Shown here one piece after another: positions 25,371 through 34,316 of a DNA stretch of 64,000 nucleotides. The number at the start of each line of letters is the position of its first letter. Positions within the stretch are counted from its first letter, which is position 1. The stretch spans positions 1-64,000 of the forward strand of contig NZ_MKVV01000043.1 in NCBI RefSeq assembly GCF_001899645.1, given 5' to 3'. The notes under the pieces are model-generated. The model was not told where the DNA came from. It saw only the letters and a list, made by a program, of their open reading frames with translations, and made no database searches. The position numbers were made by a program, and so were the translations under genes. Source of the DNA: Pseudonocardia sp. 73-21. GTDB lineage: Bacteria > Actinomycetota > Actinomycetes > Mycobacteriales > Pseudonocardiaceae.

Positions 25371-25656
25371 GCGAGCTGTGCTCCACCGCCGACGCCTCGC
25401 GTTGACTCACCCGGCCCGCGACATGGGGTGGCACGTTGACTCCCGCTGCGTCGGTGTCGGGTCGGCGGTAGGTCTCGGACGGGTGGTACGCCCTCCGCCG
25501 GTGGCAGGAGCCGCACGCTGCCGGAGTGCGGGCTTGGCCAGTGGCGCCGTTGGGTCCGGGTTGGATGGCGTCACCTGTGACCGCTTCAGCGGTCACCGTG
25601 CCGCCCTACCGCCTACCCGAGCATCCACGAAGGACTCGCGGATGCTCGGGCGGCTA

Positions 25657-25818
25657 TCAGACACCTGCCCGGCGGCCGCGAACGAAATGGAAGATGGCCA
25701 CAATTACGGCGATCACGATGAGGGCGTGGATGAATGCTCCGACGTGCAGGACGAAGAAGCCCAGCAGCCACAGAACGAGCAGAACAGCGGCGATGGCCAG
25801 CAACATGATGATCTCCAT
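25657..25818 (-). CDS. Small hydrophobic membrane protein (lmo0937/DUF5670-like)
   Basis: A 53-residue protein. Two hydrophobic segments (LLAIAAVLLVLWLLGFFVL and FIHALIVIAVIVAIFHFV) flank a short HVGA turn, and a basic RGRR tail closes the protein. The pattern is that of the lmo0937 / DUF5670 family of tiny membrane proteins. The ATG at 25818 has GGAG about 14 nt upstream; ATG at 25806 is an alternative. The function of the family is unknown; stress-related expression has been proposed for relatives. It stands alone between fragments. Confidence 0.65.
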   Translation of the reverse strand: MEIIMLLAIAAVLLVLWLLGFFVLHVGAFIHALIVIAVIVAIFHFVRGRRAGV

Positions 25819-26591
25819 CTGTGAGGTGCGGTCTCCTGATGAATGCCCACGCTCGGAGATCCATAAACCGGGGCACAGAATCTACCTGCCGTTGACCGAT
25901 GGTTGACTCAAGCTTTACACCGGGAAACGGGTGATGTCGAACGACTCGCACGGATCCCTGCCGACCTCGCCGCAGGGGTCCTCGTTATGACGCTGTTCTG
26001 CGTGCTCCTGATCTCGATCTTCTGCGTGGTGTGGGGCACCAGGTGACCCGTCCACGTCAAGGGAAGCTGCTGAGTTCCATCGGTGTGGGTACTTCAAGCC
26101 TCCGACGAACTCGCCTTCGTGCTTCCGTTCGTCGCGTGGACCTCGGTCCAGCTACTACCGGCCCATCCGCGAGCTCATGGCGGGATCGCGCTGACCACCG
26201 TGGCACCCGACTGACCAACGAGCGCAACGACAGCCACGTCCTTGCCGTGGTCAGGCTCCGCGGGGGCGGACGCGATCGGCACCGGCTTCGGTATCCGGTC
26301 TGCGACTGTCCGGTCGGAGTGTTGCCCTGAATGCCGTTGATCCAGGCGCCGGCCGGCTGGCCGGCGAGGTGCTGATCCCGGTCGAAGGACGCACTGACCG
26401 ACGTGATCGCTGAACCACGAGAGCCGGGAGCGGGGCCACATGTGTGGTGAGCGACATGACGCTGACGGAGGATGCCCAACGAGTGGTCGACGGGGCCCCG
26501 ACTTCTCACGCCATGCCGACCAGGCATCCGACGAGCGGGCATCCGACGAGCGGGCGCACCCACGGCTCGCGCCAAGCGCGCGGCTGCGGTA
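25819..26591. other. Gene-poor stretch
   Basis: No supported gene is visible in these roughly 770 bases. A 19-codon frame at 25987-26046 (MTLFCVLLISIFCVVWGTR) could encode a tiny membrane peptide but has no ribosome site. A 15-bp unit (GCATCCGACGAGCGG) is repeated in tandem near 26524-26553. The region probably holds decayed DNA and possibly the promoter of the 25818 gene. Confidence 0.35.
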
Positions 26592-27788
26592 TCAGGGTGT
26601 GTGCTGAACGACCACCGGTGAATACGGTGTCGCTCGGCCGGCGAGCAACGGTTCGGGGTGCCCGCTGGTGACCTGCGTGACGAACGCGGCCAGGTAGGCG
26701 TTGGTGATGGACAGTGCGTCGTCGCCGTCGATAGCCCCGAGGGCGAGCTGGGAGCGGACCGGGGCGGCGATGTAGTAGGCACCGTAGTCGCTGAAGTTGA
26801 AGTGCTCGGCGCCGTTGAGCTGGTAGCACCACGTCGGTCCGCTAGTCGCGGCCACCAGGGTTCGGGCGGTGCTGAGGCTCGATTGGTCGTCGGCGTTGAC
26901 CGGCTGGCAGGTTCCGGTGATACAGGAGTTCTCGCTCCCGATGAGGAGCGCGGGCTTGGTCAGTCCAGTGTGGACGACCGAGCCGTATTGAGTGCCGTCG
27001 AGGTCGACGGCGCCGACACAGTGCTGATCCGTGCGGCAGGCCTCGAGGGCGGCGGCGCCGCCGAAGGAATGTCCGAAGTAGACGATTTTCGTGGTGTCGA
27101 CATGCCCGGCGAAGCGGCCGGCACCGGCCTGGGACGCGGCGAATCGGGCGTCGGCGGCCCACACGTCGATCAGCCGGTCGCCCGCGGCTTGGGCCTGGCT
27201 CGCGTGCTCGTCGTCCCCGTTGAACGCATCGGGGTTGCCGGCCTCGGTCGTGGACACGGGTTGGCCGTTCAGAACGGTCAGGTTGGCGCTGTAGGTGGGG
27301 GTGACGCCGATGACGAGGTATCCGTTGCTGGCCAGGCTTTCCGCCAGGGTCGTGTACTGCAGGGCGGCGAACCCCAGGCCGGGCTCGAAGACCACGGTGG
27401 GGAACGTGCCCTCGGCGACGGGGGCCTCGGCGACGGCGTGGACGTGCACGGCGGCGAAATCGGTCTCGGCCAGTCCCAGAGGTCCAGGGAGATGCAGGCC
27501 TGCCCACGCGCCGGGAGCGTAGGCCGTGGGCGCGGGGTCGGGTGTGCGTGTGGCGGGGTACCACAGCCAGGCGGACAGGCGCCGGGGTGGGCCGGGGTGT
27601 GGGGCGAGCGGATCGGTACGGGCGCTGTCCGTCCAGTCGACCATGGTCCGGCCGACCGGATAGCGCCCTGTGGGGGCGGGCAGTGTGATCGGCTGTGCCG
27701 ACCTGGTGGCCACGTAGGCGAGGTAACCGCCGACGGCCAGGACAACCGCGAGTGTCAGGACGAGCAAGGTGCGCAACCATCGCCTCAT
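26592..27788 (-). CDS. Membrane-anchored or secreted alpha/beta hydrolase (PAF-acetylhydrolase-like)
   Basis: A 398-residue protein. A basic start and hydrophobic segment (RTLLVLTLAVVLAVGGYLAY) act as signal or membrane anchor. The hydrolase part has the nucleophile elbow GHSFGGAAAL, an acidic strand VGAVDLDGT and a late histidine in LNGAEHFNFSD. Together these match dienelactone/platelet-activating-factor-acetylhydrolase-type serine hydrolases, whose substrates are small esters. The ATG at 27788 lies 67 bp from a divergent PadR remnant. An inverted repeat in the gap was probably the operator for that regulator; with PadR broken, expression may be constitutive. Confidence 0.82.
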   Translation of the reverse strand: MRRWLRTLLVLTLAVVLAVGGYLAYVATRSAQPITLPAPTGRYPVGRTMVDWTDSARTDPLAPHPGPPRRLSAWLWYPATRTPDPAPTAYAPGAWAGLHLPGPLGLAETDFAAVHVHAVAEAPVAEGTFPTVVFEPGLGFAALQYTTLAESLASNGYLVIGVTPTYSANLTVLNGQPVSTTEAGNPDAFNGDDEHASQAQAAGDRLIDVWAADARFAASQAGAGRFAGHVDTTKIVYFGHSFGGAAALEACRTDQHCVGAVDLDGTQYGSVVHTGLTKPALLIGSENSCITGTCQPVNADDQSSLSTARTLVAATSGPTWCYQLNGAEHFNFSDYGAYYIAAPVRSQLALGAIDGDDALSITNAYLAAFVTQVTSGHPEPLLAGRATPYSPVVVQHTP

Positions 27789-27795
27789 ATCCGCA

Positions 27796-27814
27796 TAGTA
27801 CGTGTCGCGTACTA
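27796..27814. promoter_or_regulatory. PadR-type operator candidate
   Basis: A perfect inverted repeat TAGTACG-N5-CGTACTA lies in the divergent gap, and a second TCGCGTACT copy follows at about 27818-27826 in direct orientation. It sits just upstream of both the hydrolase start and the PadR remnant. Function is inferred. Confidence 0.5.
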
Positions 27815-27854
27815 CTCGTCGCGTACTGTGCTGAGAATGGACTGAGGAAGGCGT

Positions 27855-28030
27855 ATGCGCGGCAACGACGCACAGATGCTGGTGCTGACCGTTCTCGCGG
27901 GAGGCCCCCTGCACGGGTACGCCATCAACGTGACGATCGAGACCTTGACGGGCAGCCGGCTCAGCCCGGGCCGCACAGGTGCGGGCGAAGCTTTCCCGCG
28001 CCGGGCTGCGGTGGCGCTGGAGGTGATCGT
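27855..28030 (+). pseudogene. PadR family regulator remnant
   Basis: The start MRGNDAQMLVLTVLAGGPLH and then GYAINVTIETLTG is the N-terminal winged-helix of a PadR regulator. After about residue 35 the recognition helix and wing are missing. The text VRAKLSRAGLRWRWR, a piece of a later part, appears in another frame. The right side runs straight into an ISL3 transposase remnant, so insertion and deletion removed the centre and the tail. Confidence 0.7.
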
Positions 28031-28039
28031 GGTCCAGCA

Positions 28040-28418
28040 CTTGACCGTCTCACCACGACGCAGGCCGACCGCCTGCGCAGCTTGTTCGCCGACGCCCGGC
28101 ACGTCGAGGTGGAAGCGACCTGGGGGATCTACCTGCGGATGATTCCCGCCTACCGCGACCTTGATCCCGCGCCGCCCGCGACCATGGTCAACCTGATCGA
28201 CTCCGTCAGCCATGGCGTCCCCGAGGCTCTCACCGAGATCACCACACCGGGCAGGACCGTGAAGAAGCGGCCGCCGACGTCCTGGCGTACTCCGACCGAC
28301 CCGGCACCAGCGAACACCTCCGCGGCTCCGCCCGGGTTCAGCACCCCTCACGAACTACATCGCACGATCCCTACTCGAGACCGGCGGCTTCAGACCCCGA
28401 CCACACCCTCGATCATGA
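28040..28418 (+). pseudogene. ISL3-family transposase C-terminal remnant
   Basis: The plus strand encodes LTTTQADRLRSLFADARHVE and then VEATWGIYLRMIPAYRD, LIDSVSHGVPEALTEI and, after frame changes, AADVLAYSDRPGTS with EHLRGSA and TNYIARSLLETGGFRPR. These are successive parts of the C-terminal half of ISL3/IS204/IS1001 transposases. The NGPTEAINGR segment is deleted and at least two frameshifts are present. No inverted repeats were recognised. Confidence 0.75.
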
Positions 28419-28475
28419 AGAGCCCAAAACGATGGTCTGCAGCGTTTGCACAGGCTCCGCGCGTACCGTGCGGGA

Positions 28476-29048
28476 ATGCCTGAGCGATCTCTACCCGAGA
28501 TTGTCGAGGATCGGTCGACCTGGCGACTCATGACGACACGCGCGAAGCTCGAGACCGTCGTCATCTGTGCCACATTCGTCCTCTACACCGTGTTCGCGCT
28601 GAAGCTTCTGCTCTTCTCGCGGCCGCCCGGTTCGGAACGATCGTTCAACCTCGTCCCGTTCGCGAGCATCTCTCACTACCTGTTCAGCAGTTCATCCGAC
28701 GTGAGGAGGTTCGCGTTCAGCAACATCGCCGGGAACGTCCTCCTCTTCATCCCGCTCGGCTCGGACTTATCCGTACTGACGAAGTGGACCGTCGCGCGGA
28801 CGATGCTCATCGTCGCCTCGGCGAGCGTGGCGGTGGAGATCCTCCAGGGCGTGTTCGCCTTGGGGGCGTCGGACATCGACGATGTGATCTTGAACTGCCT
28901 CGGAGGTCTCATCGGCATCCCGTTGTTCCTCCTGCTCAGGGTGATCGTGCGAGACCGCGAACGGGTGCGCACGGTCGTCGCGGTGCTGTCGGTCGTCGCG
29001 CTTCCGGTCCTGTCCTACTTGCTGTTCGTCATCAGACTGCGCATGTGA
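28476..29048 (+). CDS. VanZ-like membrane protein
   Basis: A 190-residue VanZ-family protein. A first hydrophobic segment (VVICATFVLYTVFALKLLLF) is followed by NLVPFASI, the NIAGNVLLFIPLG motif, then SVAVEILQGVFALGASDIDD and the LNCLGGLIGIPLF helix, which are conserved in this family. Four or five membrane segments are expected. The family includes the teicoplanin-resistance accessory VanZ, but most members have no known role. ATG at 28476 is chosen; an upstream in-frame start would run into the ISL3 remnant. Confidence 0.85.
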   Translation: MPERSLPEIVEDRSTWRLMTTRAKLETVVICATFVLYTVFALKLLLFSRPPGSERSFNLVPFASISHYLFSSSSDVRRFAFSNIAGNVLLFIPLGSDLSVLTKWTVARTMLIVASASVAVEILQGVFALGASDIDDVILNCLGGLIGIPLFLLLRVIVRDRERVRTVVAVLSVVALPVLSYLLFVIRLRM

Positions 29049-29211
29049 GTCCAGGCCCCCCCCCCCGGGGTGCGGCAGCCGATCCATCCACGCGCTTGTT
29101 CCCGCAACGCCACCGGCCCCAGGCCAGGTCTCCATCAACGTGGCATTCGTGCAAGCTGCCACGTCTCCGCGGTTCCGCAGCGGTTCCGGGACGGGTGGGC
29201 CGGGTTCATCG

Positions 29212-29688
29212 TCAGTAGGCACCGGCACCGGCACCGGCACCGGTGCCTGCCGGTGTGGTCGCTGCGGCGGCGCCGACGGTGAACCGCACCTCCATGCCCA
29301 TCGCGCGGTGGTTGCCGACCGGGCAGTACATGTCGTACGCGCCGTTCTGGAGCGTGACGGTGAGATCGGCACTCTGGCCGGGCCGGACCACGCCGGCGAT
29401 CCGCTGGGCGGCCACCCCCGGGCCGTCGAGGACGATCGAGTGCGGCGCCTGCCCCGCGTTTTCCGTGTGGAAGGTGTGTGGGCCCGGAGCGATGACGGCC
29501 GGATCGAGAGCCAGGTGGAAGTCGGTCATCTGCACGATGACGACGTCACCTGCGGACGGGGCGGCGGACGGCACCGTGGCGACCGGAGCCGCGGTGCCCG
29601 CGGGCGCGGCGCAGCCGGCGAGCACCAGGGCGGCGGCTGCTGTCGCGAACGGGAGCAGGACGCGTACGTGGGGGCGGATGGTAGGCAT
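29212..29688 (-). CDS. Cupredoxin-domain lipoprotein
   Basis: A 158-residue exported protein. A lipobox LVLAGC places the lipidated cysteine at residue 26, after a hydrophobic signal. The mature part is a blue-copper-like fold with ligand candidates H83 (APHSI), C122, H127 and M132 (YCPVGNHRAMGM). It should bind copper at the outer face of the membrane. The C-terminus ends in an alanine-glycine repeat encoded by GGCACC units. ATG at 29688 has a GGAGG. It is divergent from an ECF sigma factor gene, which may control it. Confidence 0.88.
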   Translation of the reverse strand: MPTIRPHVRVLLPFATAAAALVLAGCAAPAGTAAPVATVPSAAPSAGDVVIVQMTDFHLALDPAVIAPGPHTFHTENAGQAPHSIVLDGPGVAAQRIAGVVRPGQSADLTVTLQNGAYDMYCPVGNHRAMGMEVRFTVGAAAATTPAGTGAGAGAGAY

Positions 29689-29839
29689 GGGGTGCCTCCG
29701 TGTCGGTCGGGTGCACCCACTACGGCGGGATCGGGCCGCCGGATTGCCCGCAGCGTCGTCGTGATGCGATTGTGATCTTCTCGGAGGAGAAAACGGTGCC
29801 AGCAGTCATCCCTGTAGGCCCACGCTCCGTAGGAGAGGT

Positions 29840-30421
29840 ATGCCGTTCCGACACCCGCGCGCGGACGGCCGATCCGACGACCTGCTGCTCGCAGGTCTCA
29901 GGGCGGCCGATCCCGAGCTGTCGCTCGCGTTCGTGCGCCGGTTCCAGCGCACGGTCTTCGGGGTGGCCTACACCGTCCTGGCGGATGTCCGGCTCGCCGA
30001 GGACGTCGCACAGCAGGCGTTCGAGCGGGCGTGGACGCATGCTGCGATGTACGACGCCCGGCGGGGCTCGGTCGGGGCGTGGCTGGCAGGCATCACCCAC
30101 AACCTCGCCGTGGACGCGGTGCGGGCGCGCCGCCCCACACCCCTCGACCCGGCCGACCTCGACGCGCTCCTCGACGCCGTCACCCGCACCCCCGAAGGCG
30201 ACGCCCTGGCCACCGAGGCGGCACGGGAGCTGCGCGCGGCCATCGCCGCACTGCCACCGGAGCAGACCAGGGCCCTCGTCCTCGCCGCCTACCGGGGGAT
30301 GACCGCAGCGCAGGTCGCGGCGGCCGAGTCGATCCCGTTGGGCACGGCGAAGTCCCGGATCCGGGCCGCCATGCTGCGCCTGCACGACGTGCTCGACACC
30401 CGGCGGGTGGGCAATGACTGA
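29840..30421 (+). CDS. ECF RNA polymerase sigma factor (SigK-like)
   Basis: A 193-residue sigma-70 family protein of the ECF group. Region 2 (FVRRFQRTVFGVAYTVLADV, then AEDVAQQAFERAWTH) and region 4 (AAIAALPPEQTRALVLAAYR, then IPLGTAKSRIRAAMLRL) are both complete. The ATG at 29840 follows AGGAGAGG. It overlaps the next gene by 8 bp, and that gene encodes a zinc-finger anti-sigma factor. The divergent cupredoxin lipoprotein suggests a cell-envelope, copper or redox stress regulon. The SigK/RskA comparison is by layout, not by close sequence reading. Confidence 0.88.
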   Translation: MPFRHPRADGRSDDLLLAGLRAADPELSLAFVRRFQRTVFGVAYTVLADVRLAEDVAQQAFERAWTHAAMYDARRGSVGAWLAGITHNLAVDAVRARRPTPLDPADLDALLDAVTRTPEGDALATEAARELRAAIAALPPEQTRALVLAAYRGMTAAQVAAAESIPLGTAKSRIRAAMLRLHDVLDTRRVGND

Positions 30422-31082
30422 CCTCAACCCCTGCGCGGCGGTGCGGAGCCACAGCGCCGAGCTCGCCCTCGGGCTCGTCACCGGACGCGAGCGGGCCCAG
30501 GCCCTCGCCCACCTCGACGAATGCCCGCAGTGCCGCAACGAGGTCGAGGGGCTCTCCCGGGTCCAGGACGCCCTACGGCTGCTCGTGCCCGCGCACGACC
30601 CGGCCGTCGGGTTCGAGAACCGCGTGCTGGCGGCCCTGCCCCGTCCCCGTCATCACCGGTGGACGACGGTGCTCGCCGCCGCCGCCGCGGTGGCCGCCGT
30701 GGTCGCCGGTGGCTGGGTCGCCGACAGCGTCGTCTCCCCCCGGCCCGTACCGGTCGCAGCGGCACCGGCTGCACCGGCGCTGCGCGTGGCGGACGTCGTC
30801 GCCGCCGGGCGCGACGTCGGCCAGGTCTTCACCCACCCCGGCCCACCCGCATGGCTCTACATGTACCTCGACCTCGGGAGCACCCGAATCGGCGGACCCG
30901 TCACGTGCCGGGTTGTGCGTGCGGACGGCACCCGAGCCGTCGTCGGCACGTTCACCCTGGCCCGTACCGGCGACGCCTACTGGGGCGGTCCCGCCGGAAC
31001 CACCGACGTCACCGCCGTCGAGGTCACCGACTCCACCGGCGCGGTCCTTGCCACGGCACATCTCGCCGGGCCGAGCGGCTGA
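30414..31082 (+). CDS. Anti-sigma factor with zinc finger and membrane segment
   Basis: A 222-residue protein. The N-terminal zinc-binding anti-sigma domain shows AHLDECPQCRNEVE (HxxxCxxC type). One membrane span follows (TVLAAAAAVAAVVAGGWVAD, near residues 84-103), then an extracytoplasmic domain of about 115 residues ending PSG (VTCRVVRADGTRAVVGTFTL). This is the RskA-like layout, which holds the cognate sigma factor at the membrane until a signal releases it. The ATG overlaps the sigma gene. A decayed ArsR fragment follows on the other strand. Confidence 0.85.
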   Translation: MTDLNPCAAVRSHSAELALGLVTGRERAQALAHLDECPQCRNEVEGLSRVQDALRLLVPAHDPAVGFENRVLAALPRPRHHRWTTVLAAAAAVAAVVAGGWVADSVVSPRPVPVAAAPAAPALRVADVVAAGRDVGQVFTHPGPPAWLYMYLDLGSTRIGGPVTCRVVRADGTRAVVGTFTLARTGDAYWGGPAGTTDVTAVEVTDSTGAVLATAHLAGPSG

Positions 31083-31099
31083 GCGACGGGAGCACCGCT

Positions 31100-31250
31100 A
31101 CATCACAGCTCGGGATCGGGGCGAGCGTTCGGTCGGAGGCGATGCGGCTGAAGATCTGGTCGATCAGCGTCAGCACGTGGGGGTCGTCGATCGTGTAGAA
31201 GGTGTAGCGACCCTCGCGGCAGGCGGAGATGACGCCGCCGGTGCCACCAC
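31100..31250 (-). pseudogene. ArsR-type regulator C-terminal fragment
   Basis: The minus strand encodes GVISACREGRYTFYTIDDPH and then VLTLIDQIFSRIA, the wing and last helix of an ArsR/SmtB-like repressor. The N-terminal helices are missing, and the frame has no stop of its own before running into the antisense of the anti-sigma gene. Confidence 0.6.
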
Positions 31251-31276
31251 CTACTCCTCAGCCGGGTCCCAGTCGT

Positions 31277-31932
31277 CTACCTCACGCTGTTCTTCATGGT
31301 GGCCCCGCTCGGCGTTGGCCGGGTCGAAGCCGCGGCCGTCGTCACCGGCCTCGAGGCGCAGCAGGTCGTTGCGCTTTCGATGGCGAGCCAGGCGCGGGCG
31401 GGTTTCACGGTGTACTGCAGTGCTTCCACGCAGGAGACGTACACGGCGGTCTCGATCTCTCGAGCGAAGCGCTGCTCCCCGCCCCGGACCTGGACCGGGA
31501 GAGGGAGTCGGCGGGTGTGGGCCACAGGGTGAACCACTTGATCTGGCGGCGGACGACGATCGTGCCCGACCGGTAGCGGATCACCAGTGCGACCGCTGCG
31601 ACCAGCACCGCCACCGGGAACAGCGAGAACGAGCTGAGCGGCGCGAGCACCGCGGCCACGGCCGGGTTCACCAGGGGGCTGGGCGGCAGGCCCGGGATCG
31701 ACGAGTCGGGCTCCGGGGCGGTGACCTGGTAGACGGTCACGACCGCGCTCAGCCCGCCGATCACCGCGACGAACCACCGCCAGCGCCGCGACGGCAGCCA
31801 CCCGTCGGGGAACACGACCAGCAGCACCACGATCAGACTGGTCGAGACGATCCCGGCCGGTGTGGTCACCGCGACCAGCCAGCGGGCGAGCCCACGGGCC
31901 GCAGGCGACGTTGCGAGGTGACGGGTCGGCAA
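31277..31932 (-). pseudogene. Sensor histidine kinase remnant
   Basis: The minus strand encodes several membrane segments (GIVSTSLIVVLLVVFPDG; VAVLVAAVALVIRYRSG), then RRQIKWFTLW. After a frame change come EIETAVYVSCVEALQ (a dimerisation/ATPase H- and N-box region of NarL-type kinases) and, in yet another frame, EAGDDGRGFDPANAE (G1 box). The order is right for a NarX-like kinase, but most of the phosphoacceptor region is deleted and the frame is broken. Confidence 0.65.
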
Positions 31933-31979
31933 TCACTTCGCCGAACCCTGTTCCGCACCCGAGTCCGGCGCCCGGCACT

Positions 31980-32316
31980 CGTGCGCGCGCGTCTCCTCGG
32001 CGACGTCACACCGACCTACGACGGCTTCACCGCAACCTGGCTCGAACCCGACGGAACCACCGCCAGCAAGCCGTTCTCCACAGAACCGGCCGCAGTCGCC
32101 TGCGTCGCCGAGCGCGCCTCGGGCGGACTCCGCTTCCACGACCTTCGGCACTCCTACGCCACCTGGCTGGTCGACGACGGCGTGCCGATCAACATGGTCC
32201 AGAAGGTAATGGGCCACGAACGCTCATCCGCCACGCTCGACCTCTACACCCACCGCACCGACAACCACGACCGCATCCTGCAGGCGACGGACGGCGACGA
32301 GGACCGCAGGCATTGA
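31980..32316 (+). pseudogene. Tyrosine recombinase (integrase) C-terminal fragment
   Basis: The last part of a phage-type integrase is intact to its stop: LRFHDLRHSYATWLVDDGVP and then VMGHERSSATLDLYTHRTDN. The conserved HxLRH box, the GH and the nucleophile tyrosine (LDLYTH) are all present. The N-terminal DNA-binding part and the first catalytic arginine are missing, as the frame runs into the kinase remnant on the left. No att site or tRNA was found nearby. Confidence 0.75.
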
Positions 32317-32565
32317 CCGCTCGTGCTGACATCTCGCTGACCAACACGTCTGAGGCCCGGTTCGACGATCTCGCGGAGAGTCGCAGGTCAACAGCCAGGT
32401 CACGTCCGCTGACGTCTGGTTGTGGTCGAGGATGAACGGGCCGACTGTCACGCAGTTGGACACGCACGCGCGACTCGGCTGGAGCCCCATCACCTCTCGT
32501 TCACACCCCCGTCTACCGCCGGTGGTCGCCGGCTGAGCTCGGGCCCCAGCACCCGACGGGTCCGG

Positions 32566-33027
32566 TCAGTGGGCATCGGCGGGACGGCGGTGCATCAGGC
32601 CGGTCCGACGGGCCTTGCAGACGAGTTCGTCACGCTGGTTGTGGGCCCGGTGCTCGAACACGACGAGCCCGGCCGAGGGACGTGAACGAGACGCCCGGAC
32701 CTGTACGACCTCCGACTCGACCCGCAGCGTGTCACCGACGAACACCGGTGCCGGGAAGGACACCGCGTCGAGCCCGAGCTGGGCGACGATCGTGCCGAGG
32801 GTCAGCTCCGGCACCGAGATGCCGACGACGAGCGCGATCGTGAACATGCTGTTCACGAGTGGTCGGCCGAACTCGCTCGCGGCCGCGTGCTCGTGGTCGA
32901 GATGCATGGGCGCAGGGTTCATCGACATCGTGGTGAACAGGACGTTGTCGGTCTCGGTGACGGTCCGGTGGATCGCATGGGTGACGACCATGCCGACGGT
33001 GAGCTCCTCGAACCACAGGCCGCTCAT
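32566..33027 (-). CDS. MaoC-like dehydratase / enoyl-CoA hydratase
   Basis: A 153-residue hot-dog-fold protein. The hydratase-2 signature can be followed from [20 protein letters not shown] through [20 protein letters not shown] with the catalytic-type D and H (HLDHEHA) to [11 protein letters not shown]. It should hydrate trans-2-enoyl-CoA or a related mesaconyl-type CoA ester. It is the third gene of a ligase, acyl-CoA dehydrogenase, MaoC operon: only 19 nt separate it from the dehydrogenase stop. The actual substrate is not apparent. Confidence 0.87.
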   Translation of the reverse strand: MSGLWFEELTVGMVVTHAIHRTVTETDNVLFTTMSMNPAPMHLDHEHAAASEFGRPLVNSMFTIALVVGISVPELTLGTIVAQLGLDAVSFPAPVFVGDTLRVESEVVQVRASRSRPSAGLVVFEHRAHNQRDELVCKARRTGLMHRRPADAH

Positions 33028-33046
33028 CTGCCGGCCACCCGTCCGG

Positions 33047-34267
33047 TCACACCGACAATCCGAGCGACCGGGCGATCAGCATCCGCTGTACCTCCGAGGT
33101 GCCCTCACCGATCGTCAGGATCCGGGCGTCCTGGTGGTGACGGGTCGACGCCGTCTCCTCGATGAAGCCGTAGCCGCCCTGCACCTGTGTCGCGGTGGCG
33201 GCCGCCTCCACCGCCGCCTCCGACGCGACCAGTTTGGCGATCGCCGCCGTCTCGCGGATCGGGTACCCGTGGTCGAACTTCCAGGCACCGTCGTAGGTCA
33301 TGGTGCGCGCCGTCGAGGCGAGCGCCGCGATCTGGGCGACCTGGAACGCCACCCCCTGGTGGGCGCCCAGAGGTCTGCCGAACGACTGCCGTCCGGTGAC
33401 GAACCGCAGCGTGTCGTGCAGACATCCCCGGGCGAGTCCGGCACTCATCGCCGCGATGGGAAGCCGTGCCCAGGTCAGGAACTCCAGCACGTCGCGATAG
33501 CCGCGGCCCGGCTCGGACAGCAGCGCATCGGCCGGCACCCGCACCCCGTCGAAGAAGAGCGGGTGGGTGTCGGACGAGCGCCACCCGGCTTTGGGATAGG
33601 CCTTTCCGACGGTCACCCCGGGGGCGTCGAGCGGCACGAGGAACGCCGAGACGGGCGGCCGGCCGCCGACGTTCTCGCCGACCGCGGCCAGGAGGATGAC
33701 GTAGCGGGAGAACGGCGTTCCGGAGTTGGTGATGAACTGCTTCGCGCCGTCGATCACCCAGTCGCCGCCGTCCTGGCGGGCGACCGTGGCGATGTTGCCG
33801 GCGTCGGAGCCACCGGAGGGCTCGGTGAGCCCGATCGACACGAACACCTCGCCGCTCGCCGCGCCGGGCAGGATCTCGCGCAGCAGCTCGGGGCGGTCCT
33901 TCGCGAGGTGGGCCAGGAGGGCGACGCAGATGGCCTGGACGTGCACGGTGACCGCCAGCGACGAGTCGACCGTCGCGAGCTCCTCGACGGTGATGCAGTG
34001 CGTGCGCACGTCGGCGCCCGCGCCGCCGTACTCCTCGGGCGCCAGCAGCCCGAACACACCCAACTGTCCCGCCCGGCGCACGAGGTCGGGATCGAACCGC
34101 GACGCGATGCTCCGTTCGGCGGCGCCCGGCTCCACGAACTCGGCGCAGAACGTGCGCATGGTGGCGGCCCAGTCGAGGTGGTGCTGGTCGAAGGCCCACG
34201 GCACCTCGTACCCGAGGCGGGCGAGTGTGCTGTCCCCCGCCGCCCTCGCCGTGGTGGTGGTCGTCAT
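33047..34267 (-). CDS. Acyl-CoA dehydrogenase
   Basis: A 406-residue acyl-CoA dehydrogenase, full length. Conserved parts are [19 protein letters not shown] (FAD/acyl site), [18 protein letters not shown], and [20 protein letters not shown] with the C-terminal [16 protein letters not shown] glutamate in this last stretch is a plausible catalytic base. It would introduce a 2,3 double bond into the acyl-CoA made by the ligase upstream, with electrons going to ETF. It is the middle gene of the 35855-32566 operon. The ATG at 34267 opens on a threonine-rich N-terminus. Confidence 0.9.
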   Translation of the reverse strand: MTTTTTARAAGDSTLARLGYEVPWAFDQHHLDWAATMRTFCAEFVEPGAAERSIASRFDPDLVRRAGQLGVFGLLAPEEYGGAGADVRTHCITVEELATVDSSLAVTVHVQAICVALLAHLAKDRPELLREILPGAASGEVFVSIGLTEPSGGSDAGNIATVARQDGGDWVIDGAKQFITNSGTPFSRYVILLAAVGENVGGRPPVSAFLVPLDAPGVTVGKAYPKAGWRSSDTHPLFFDGVRVPADALLSEPGRGYRDVLEFLTWARLPIAAMSAGLARGCLHDTLRFVTGRQSFGRPLGAHQGVAFQVAQIAALASTARTMTYDGAWKFDHGYPIRETAAIAKLVASEAAVEAAATATQVQGGYGFIEETASTRHHQDARILTIGEGTSEVQRMLIARSLGLSV

Positions 34268-34316
34268 CGCGCACCGTCGCTCTCTCCGGCGCCGGGCGCC
34301 GGGCTCGTCGTGAAGG

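Noticed and set aside
26524..26553. Tandem 15-bp repeat as a possible CRISPR or iteron
   Set aside because: Only two copies with no spacers and no associated genes.
29056..29066. Run of about 11 cytosines after the VanZ gene
   Set aside because: A homopolymer in an intergenic site with no frame crossing it; phase variation is not supported, sequencing length error is possible.
30709..31947. Long plus-strand frame leading into the integrase fragment
   Set aside because: Only the last 110 codons resemble an integrase; the rest is out-of-frame reading of the anti-sigma gene and antisense of the kinase remnant.
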